From Pictodentalium vernedei (lineage: Eukaryota; Mollusca; Scaphopoda; Dentaliida; Dentaliidae): a stretch of DNA of 64,000 bases. Positions 57,885 to 64,000 of this stretch are shown here, piece after piece (the first letter of the stretch is position 1; each line of letters starts with the position of its first letter). The stretch is from positions 182,926,596-182,990,595 of the forward strand of contig CM062288.1 in the NCBI GenBank assembly GCA_031216915.1. Reading direction: 5' to 3'. Under the pieces are notes generated by a model. That model was not told where the DNA came from. It did no database searches and worked only from the letters and a program-made list of their open reading frames with translations. A program made the translations under genes and the position numbers.

Positions 57885-60263
57885 ATATCATAATAATCAT
57901 AACCGCTGTCAGCGTGACCGTGATGGTCAAAACCCAAACAAATTATCGAATCCACGGTCAAAATTAGCCGCATTTGGCATTTAAACAAATGAAATACACG
58001 AAATATTCGCAATTTCCTCATGTACTGCCCGCAGTGCAGATGTTTGTGGTAATAATTAATAGTACGAGAAGACGAAAGAAGCCAAATATTTTCCCATCAT
58101 CTATTTATTTATTTATTGATGTTTAAGGTCACATATTTATGCACAATGGCTAATCATGACCATGACAGTTTTACGGGTGGAGGAAGCCGGAGTACCCGGA
58201 GAGAACCACCGAGCAACGACGAGCAGCTGCAAGCTCCCCAACATCGTAACTCCGCACTGCAGCACAGGCAGGGTTAGATTGGTCGAAGACATGCGTACCA
58301 TCGACGTGCAGTACGCCTTAGTACACGGCGTCATCGTGCCCCCACGTGAAGTGTCTTGCCCAAGGACACAACGCGGTTGCCGCAGGTGGGATTCGAACCG
58401 AGGACCTCTCAGCTTGCAGCCTGCACCTCTACCTACTGAGCCACCGCGCCCCCTCCATCATCTATAAATTAATCAAAATTGATAATTCCGTTTATTTACT
58501 GAAATTATGAATTGATAAGGCGGGTGTGTTGTGATTATTATGCCACTGACCTGGAAGTTGGAAAGTGAAAGGCGCATCTAGTGCCGTGGAGGCCTCTGTC
58601 CTCTAACCCGTACCAACATTCTCCCTTGTATCTCAACCACTGCTACTCCAATTTGAAGGATATTTGATGTTGTGATCGAGCATCATGGGAAAACGATGCC
58701 TGTGTAGCTGCTGTAGCATGTAAAACGATGCCTGTGTAGCTGCTGTAGCATGTGTTTCTTCCACACATTTTTTCCAGAGTTAGGGTCTTTTTTCACTCTT
58801 TCGAGTTAGAAAATGTTGTTTATAACTAGTTGATTTGTTACAATTTGTTGGAAAGTGCCTGCTGACACCCTCAAATTAATATATTGTGTTTCTATTACTT
58901 ATCAACCAACAAGCTAATGAATAATCTGTAAAGCCACCAATCTGGTGTTTGATACTTTTATCGGAGCTGTTATGGAGGCTTATGTAACTCAACATGCTGA
59001 TTATGGCAGGGTTTTCTACTCACACATTAATCGATATATTAAGTGTTATAGTTGGATGTAAGAAGCATGAAAGGTCCGGAACTTGAAGTCTAAAAAGAAT
59101 GTTTTGCAATGTAACATGATTTTTGCAGATACACTTTTTTGGAGGGTTACCTGTCTGATAGTGTTTGGAACATGTGCTGCCAGGATCTCCAAAAAGAAAA
59201 AAAAGAGTTAAACTTTGATGAAAAAGGCATATGCCATGAGTGCCGTATGTAGTGCCATATAAGGAATGGAGCCCCCCCCCCCCCCCCCCCCCCCACACAC
59301 ACACATACACTTCCAACTCCTGGGAAATGTTTTATCAAATGGAGCTCACTTGTCACCTTTTGGGGATTACTTTGCGTACGGCGTTCTTGAAAAAATATGT
59401 GAACATCTATGAATGTGAGACCTACTGGATGCGCATTCCTTATCTCAATATGCCGGAAAGCCTCTTTTGGAAAAGTACATGCAATAATAATTATGTAGGA
59501 TTGATTTGATGTGTTTTGAATAACAATGTACCTGTATGTACATTTGATGGTTTATTGCAGTGACAACCAGATAATGTTTTACTCTTATTTTTTCTCCAAC
59601 AGATATCAGGAGTATATTGGTGTCCAAGAGTAAACGAAGATATGTTGCTTATTGATAAACCAGACAAATTTAATAACAGACAAATTACAGTGCAAGGAGT
59701 TTGAAAATATATTTATTCAACTGCAATGTATGACTTTGCAGTGCATTCTACATAGGAGAATATCATAGTTTCCAAACCACCACAGTGATACATACATCTT
59801 TATATTGGGAGACACTCTTTTGTCCTTCCATACTTCTAGTGGACTCCTTCAAGTTGACCTTTGTTGAACTCCCCCAAATCAAAACATAAACAAAAGAAAA
59901 TGTCTGCCTTCAATCAGTGAGCACTCCACTTATAACATTTGGTCTTAATCTTTATTACTTTCAAGAATTAGGAAAAGATTTTTGGAGTATGTACTTCAAT
60001 GTTTATAGAATACAGCTGTTATTTTATTTTGAGGTATTTTATTGTAAACATTTTGTTCTCTTACTTATGCCATAGCATACTTTCAGATGGTGCTATCTAC
60101 ACATGGCAGCAGTACCATGGCAAATTCCAGTTTCCACATATTCTATGTTTCATTCCAAGCATTTTGGTATATAATTTATTGTGGTTATTCATTTTGGGTC
60201 TTTTTTAGACTTGGAAGAAAATTACATGAAATGTGACCAAAGTTAGGTTGGACGTCCCCTTAA
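57885..60263 (-). mobile_element. TTAA-flanked element, copy B (truncated, inverted)
   Basis: Right end TGACCAAAGTTAGG, continuing TTGGACGTCCCCTTAA, is the complement of copy A's left end. Matches run in reverse through AAGCATTTTGGTATATAATT (60,158 with 43,065), the GTGTCTCCCAATAT region (59,810 with 43,425), the TTGTGATCGAGCATCATGGG region (58,672 with 44,520) and GACAGCGGTTATG (57,903 with 45,020). The part beyond copy A's 45,060 is missing. It carries a SINE at 58,105-58,454 and a C run at about 59,272-59,294. Confidence 0.75.
58105..58454 (-). mobile_element. tRNA-derived SINE, full length, with target duplications
   Basis: On the - strand the head has RNA polymerase III boxes: GGTGGCTCAGTAGGTAGAGG (A box) and GGTTCGAATCCCACC (B box), in a tRNA-like fold without intact arms. 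Then comes a central CCTTGGGCAAGACACTTCAC segment of the type conserved across animal SINE superfamilies, a body with GGTACTCCGGCTTCC-like sequence, and an (AATAA)n tail. It is flanked by the 11-base duplication CCATCATCTAT at 58,094-58,104 and 58,455-58,465. Copy A keeps the empty site as a single ATAGATGATGG (about 44,771). Confidence 0.88.
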
Positions 60264-61160
60264 TAAGATTCTCTAGACAATCTGTTCAAAACCTTAGTTT
60301 AGAGATTTTGGCATGTTTTTAATCCAGAAGTTTTTTTTTACTGTAATATGAGATTCGAAAGATTCGTCACGGATTGTGAGAGAGAGTGTCCCTTCCCCCA
60401 GGATCTGTCAGAGATTAAAAAAAATAATGGACATTTTGAGCCTCCATTTGTAAAACATTGGAAACTCCAAATTGGTAGAGTTTGCACTTTCGCTTATTCG
60501 ACTATACTCCATAGTTTTAGAGCTTTGATACAAAGAATTTGGGGATTTCTATATAGTTTTAGATATTTTCAGACAGAAAACGAGAAGAAATCACGACTAT
60601 AAGGGGTTTGGTGTCCGAAGATTTCGGGATAGTTTTAGAGATTTTCAGACAAAAAATTAGGTTTCACGACAATAAGGGGTCTGCTGTCCGAACTTTGAAC
60701 TCTCAATATAATCGGCCTTAGAGACCTAACTTGGATGTGGTTGTGGTGGGCGAGATGAAACTTGATTTCCATACAATCTGAATGTACAAGTCCAACAGTT
60801 TGGCAGAATCCAGTGAAGGGAGGGACACAATTGGAATCATTGTGTATGTACTGCATATATACAATAGTATAGTAAGGTACATATGGTCATATTTCTGGGT
60901 ACATAGTGTTAGTATGAGATGGAAGATTGATGGGAAGTTGCGTTTTTTAAAGGTTTCTCCGAGAAACGGTTGACGTTGCCAATGACATTCTGACGCCATT
61001 GTACGCAAACGACGTCACAGAGATATTGACCGCTGTTGATGTCCACTGTGATCCCGATATGACATTGTTCGGGTCAGAGTATGTTGGGCCTTTGTGCTGT
61101 ACTGATATGGTAGTATAGTATGGCTGGTATATAACGCTGGTCTACTGCTAGCCCTTAGTA
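60264..61160. other. Unassigned; one short direct repeat
   Basis: AGTTTTAGATATTTTCAGAC + AGAAAA and AGTTTTAGAGATTTTCAGAC + AAAAAA (60,559 and 60,632) each precede CGACWATAAGGGGTYTG and TGTCCGA. The frame at 60,348-60,602 is unrecognised. Confidence 0.4.
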
Positions 61161-61163
61161 CTA

Positions 61164-61400
61164 CTAAGTAGTAGGAGATGTACCCGACCGTACCTTATTG
61201 GCCGGAGGGAGAGCCGGAGGGGGGAGGGGAGTAGTAGAAGTTGTACCCGACCGTGCCTTATTGCTCGAAGGGAGAACCTGAGGGGGAAGGGGTGTAGTAG
61301 GAGATGTACCTGACCGTGCCTTATTGGCCGGAGGGAGAGCCGAAGGGGGAAGTGAAGTAGTAGGAGATGTGGATACCCGGTTGTTGAAAGCATGGGTTTT
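61164..61400 (-). repeat. 72-bp coding-phase minisatellite (24-residue unit)
   Basis: About 3.3 copies of a 72-bp unit. On - the unit reads TSPTTPLPPxALPPANKARSG-like with no stop across all copies (frame 61,164-61,427). The length is a multiple of three, as for a repeat in a protein, perhaps an element's proline-rich region, but nothing around it identifies a gene. Confidence 0.65.
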
Positions 61401-61469
61401 TACGACAATTAGCCTGCTAGTCCCCAACAGTCACAAACAGTCCCACCAGACCCCACTAGTTCCCACCAG

Positions 61470-62145
61470 TACTCAAATCACCAACAAAGCGACTTTATTT
61501 GATATGGATTCTTCAAGAATCCCTTTTAGGACCGCCATACCTTTCACATAGCCTTCATGGCCTCATACGACAAAAAGAGATTCTCCAAAAGGTATCCTCA
61601 AATAAAACAATACCAGGCCATAGGTATCCTCAAATACCGAAATGAGGCTAAGAGGGATAGTAAATTAGGCCTCATTGAGGGATTTTTCCATGGCCCTCAT
61701 GACCTCAAAAGAAATGAGGTTAAGAGAGATAATAAATTAGATCTCATTCAGGGATTTTCTCATGGTCCTCGTGGCCTCATACGACAAAAAGGGATTCCCC
61801 AGAAGATATACTCGATAAGTATCCTCAAATAATACAATACGAGGCTAAGAGTCGTATGTGCCAGTCACTCGTTCGAGTAAATACTCTATGGCTTATTTGC
61901 TCGGTGGGATTCGAGTCGTTCGAGCAATGACTAATCAGTAACTACTTGGTAGATTCTTGGCTTTAGGAATGATATAGGTTTTCATGGAGGCTGTCTATTA
62001 GTTGGCTCTAATCCAAAGGGGGCCTCTCAGTACTATAGCATTACGTTCCACTATTATAAGCCATTTTATGGCGGTCCTAAAAGGGATTCTTGAAGAATCC
62101 ATATCAAATAAAATTGATTTTGGTGATTTGGAGATTGTCGGGTTG
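61470..62145. repeat. Inverted repeat with tandem-like interior
   Basis: GATATGGATTCTTCAAGAAT + CCCTTTTAGGACCGCCAT (61,500-61,537) is complementary to 62,069-62,107, and the outer TCACCAACAAAG/TTTGGTGAT parts extend it. The interior has several GGCCTCATACGACAAAAAG and GAGGCTAAGAG words in direct repeat. Foldback element without coding signal. Confidence 0.65.
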
Positions 62146-62439
62146 TTTGTGGTAATTCTACGAATTGGGAAATTATTCTTGTACAAAAGGAACACACCCT
62201 CCGAACACACCCCAGTCCTATAAGAAGCCTTTGGGTAACACAGCAACCACGTGCTACCATAGAAACCAAGAATGCGGCCTCCAGTATACAAAATGGCCGA
62301 CGGAAACACATACCACCCTAACAACACGCGCTACGCATGCACACTCACACCGCGTATCACCATGGGGATGAAGTCACAAGATGGCCGCCCACGCGGGCTA
62401 CCATGACAACCAAACATAACGTCACTAGATCACGTGACT

Positions 62440-62900
62440 ATGATGTCATATATGAGATCCCTCATGAGATCCCCCAATCGGCCCCGGTCGGGTACATCTA
62501 CTACTTCCCTTCCTCGGTCCCCTGTGGGGTCCCCCATGAGATCCCCCAATCGGCCCCGGTCAGTCTTCGTCTGAGGCCAACCACAGCACTTTCGTCGTAC
62601 TGTAGCCAGCGCGTTTCACACTTTCAGGTAGCTGCTATAAGGGGAGTGAACCAAGTATTCATGAGAACATCATGTAAAAAGCTGCATTCCAGCCATCGTT
62701 TCTTGACGGTGTGCAATGGTCCAGTGGTTAAGGTGTTGGATTCCTGAATGCCAGGCGGGGTTACCGACGGTTCGATTCCCGGTCGGGGATTACAAATTAA
62801 TATTACAAATTCTTCGAAAACATGATTGTGTCCTTCAACACATACCAACAGGCCCGTGCCAGTCTTCGTCTGAGGCCAGCCACAGAACTTTTCGTGTTTT
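62440..62900 (+). repeat. Short direct repeats around a tRNA-like stretch
   Basis: CATGAGATCCCCCAATCGGC + CCCGGTC occurs at about 62,464 and 62,531. CAGTCTTCGTCTGAGGCC + ARCCACAG occurs at 62,571 and 62,860. The second pair lies just before the Penelope-like frame and could be part of its terminal repeats. Confidence 0.6.
62712..62795 (+). other. tRNA-like sequence (probably SINE head, not a tRNA gene)
   Basis: TGGTCCAGTGGTTAAGG resembles an A box and GGTTCGATTCCCGGTCGGGG a B box, 50 bases apart. The arms do not pair as a working tRNA, so it is likely a SINE head or a decayed tRNA copy. Confidence 0.5.
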
Positions 62901-62918
62901 TCGGCAGATTAGTGTAGG

Positions 62919-64000
62919 ATGGGCCAACCAAACGTTAAATGCTTTAAATTAGCATTACAAGAAAAAATTAAACGAATTGAAGTCTAAAATTACTTTGGCA
63001 ATGCAATCACCTCCTGGTTTGGAAAAAATAGACTTCAACAGCACTTCGGCGCGTGCCTTGTTCTGAGAAAAAACTTTAAAAATAAGTTGACAGTTAAGAC
63101 GATTTCGGCCTACGAGTCTTACATTTCGAACTTCGCCCAGCAAGCAACTCCCACCCGTGTTGCCCCTCTACCCCAACTCGAAAAACAAAATAAGAAAAGA
63201 CCAAGGCAAGGTACTTCTCTCTCTTTTTTTCCTTCTACTTCTCTTGCCTTCTCCCAGAGTTAGCTCTCCAATTTGCAAACATCTCCGGTTCATATTGTGA
63301 CTGAAGATGCTCGCAAATTGAGGAGCGCTGCCTCGCCTCGTATTGTTCCTCTACCTCCTACTTCCCCTCCTCAACCTTCCTTTGCCGGTTCTCCTGGTGC
63401 TCTCAGTAGAACTCCTCCTGCTTCCTCGGCTTCTCCTGTTTCTTCTCCTGCTTCTGGTTCTACTCCCCCTTCTCCTGCTTCTAGTATGGTTCATCCAAGT
63501 GTATCGTAATCTGAGATAGTCAAATCACCGAGCCGCAATTTGGGCCGCTGATTTGATACTAAATAAATTGTACCAGCACCCAAGCCTAAAACTGGTAATA
63601 AGACAAATATACCACCATATAACTGTAATTAGTTTTTTAGGCAAACGAAATTAGCAGACCGCTTTAGAAACTACAGCGGTCGGAAACTTCCTTTTACAGA
63701 ATCATCTGGTTGGTGACCTCCAGATAGTGAAGTAAATCCCGAAATTATTGAGGCTAACAAACGAATTCTCCAAAAGATGTTCAGCATGAACATACTCTCC
63801 GATAAAGACAATTTAACAGCTGGTGAACGGAGAACCCTAATGAAACTTCGAAAAAATAGGAAATTAGTAATTAAACCAGCCGACAAAGGTGGGTCGGTGG
63901 TCGTTCTTATGATATAAAGGAAGCCACGAGACAACTCAGTAATACTAAACATTATAAGAAAATAGATTCACTTATTTGGCCGAGTAATATCGAAAAATTC
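62919..64000 (+). pseudogene. Penelope-like element, N-terminal part, runs off the window
   Basis: From the ATG at 62,919: a short basic N-terminal part, then a Pro/Ser-rich linker (about 63,300-63,510: PPTSPPQPSFAGSPGAL). Then follow AGERRTLMKLRKNRKLVIKP with ADKGGSVVV (about 63,815-63,905) and KEATRQLSNTKHYKKI. The KPADKGG-VVV followed by ATRQL-T-HY is the conserved start of Penelope-like reverse transcriptases, which copy RNA at a nicked target. Stops and frame changes break it. The catalytic YADD region and GIY-YIG end would lie beyond the window. Confidence 0.7.

Noticed and set aside
58137-58467. 103-codon frame over the SINE
   Set aside because: It is the reverse strand of a tRNA-derived SINE and ends with its head.
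59020-59509. Frames of 69-98 codons rich in Gly or Pro near 59.27 kb
   Set aside because: Produced by a C homopolymer inside element copy B.
62712-62795. A functional tRNA gene
   Set aside because: A and B boxes are present but the acceptor and T arms do not pair.

Overview
The window looks like an AT-rich, repeat-packed, gene-poor stretch of an animal genome. The mix of Ty3/Gypsy, Tc1/mariner, PIF/Harbinger, Penelope-like, piggyBac-type TTAA MITEs, tRNA-derived SINEs and hairpin-ended tandem-repeat elements fits a marine invertebrate. A lophotrochozoan such as a mollusc is my best guess, from the style of the repeats, and it is an inference only. I recognise no intact host gene, rRNA or CRISPR array.

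1-9,960: a nearly full-length Ty3/Gypsy LTR element, the most interesting object here. Its 5' LTR begins at the window edge. The order is LTR; leader with a strong splice donor; gag-like region opening with a helix-hairpin-helix module; Y/S/G/P-rich stretch; zinc knuckle; protease; reverse transcriptase; RNase H; integrase ending in a PHD finger; a 3' reading frame, behind a good splice acceptor, whose second half is a TatD-type metal-dependent nuclease; five short stem-loops; 3' LTR. The LTRs differ very little, so insertion looks recent, but the coding part is broken at roughly eight to ten places.

10.1-25 kb: palindromic and TTAA-bounded MITEs, two arrays of one short minisatellite, a Penelope-like GIY-YIG remnant and three Tc1-like transposons in different stages of decay, the second carrying a large insertion.

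23.7-39.2 kb: three elements built of long tandem repeats (about 168 bp, about 335 bp and about 540 bp). Each ends on the right in a short hairpin followed by CTAA, which suggests non-autonomous Helentron/HINE or pearl-like elements. The middle one is a 2.7-kb higher-order unit repeated twice. Between the last two lie more MITEs and a SINE.

39.5-42.1 kb: a decayed PIF/Harbinger element with a transposase remnant on + (interrupted by a MITE) and a Myb/SANT-like partner on -. 43.0-46.1 kb: a 3.1-kb TTAA-flanked element with long terminal inverted repeats and no visible transposase. A second copy lies inverted at 57.9-60.3 kb and contains a SINE with clear target-site duplications. 46.7-51.1 kb: a 4.4-kb foldback whose loop holds an inverted copy of the MITE pair seen at 12.7-13.5 kb. 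51-63 kb: SINE copies, minisatellites and unassigned sequence. The window ends inside the start of a Penelope-like element.

No pathway or operon organisation is visible. What the genes share is element mobility, and many insertions are nested, so relative ages can be read from who interrupts whom.
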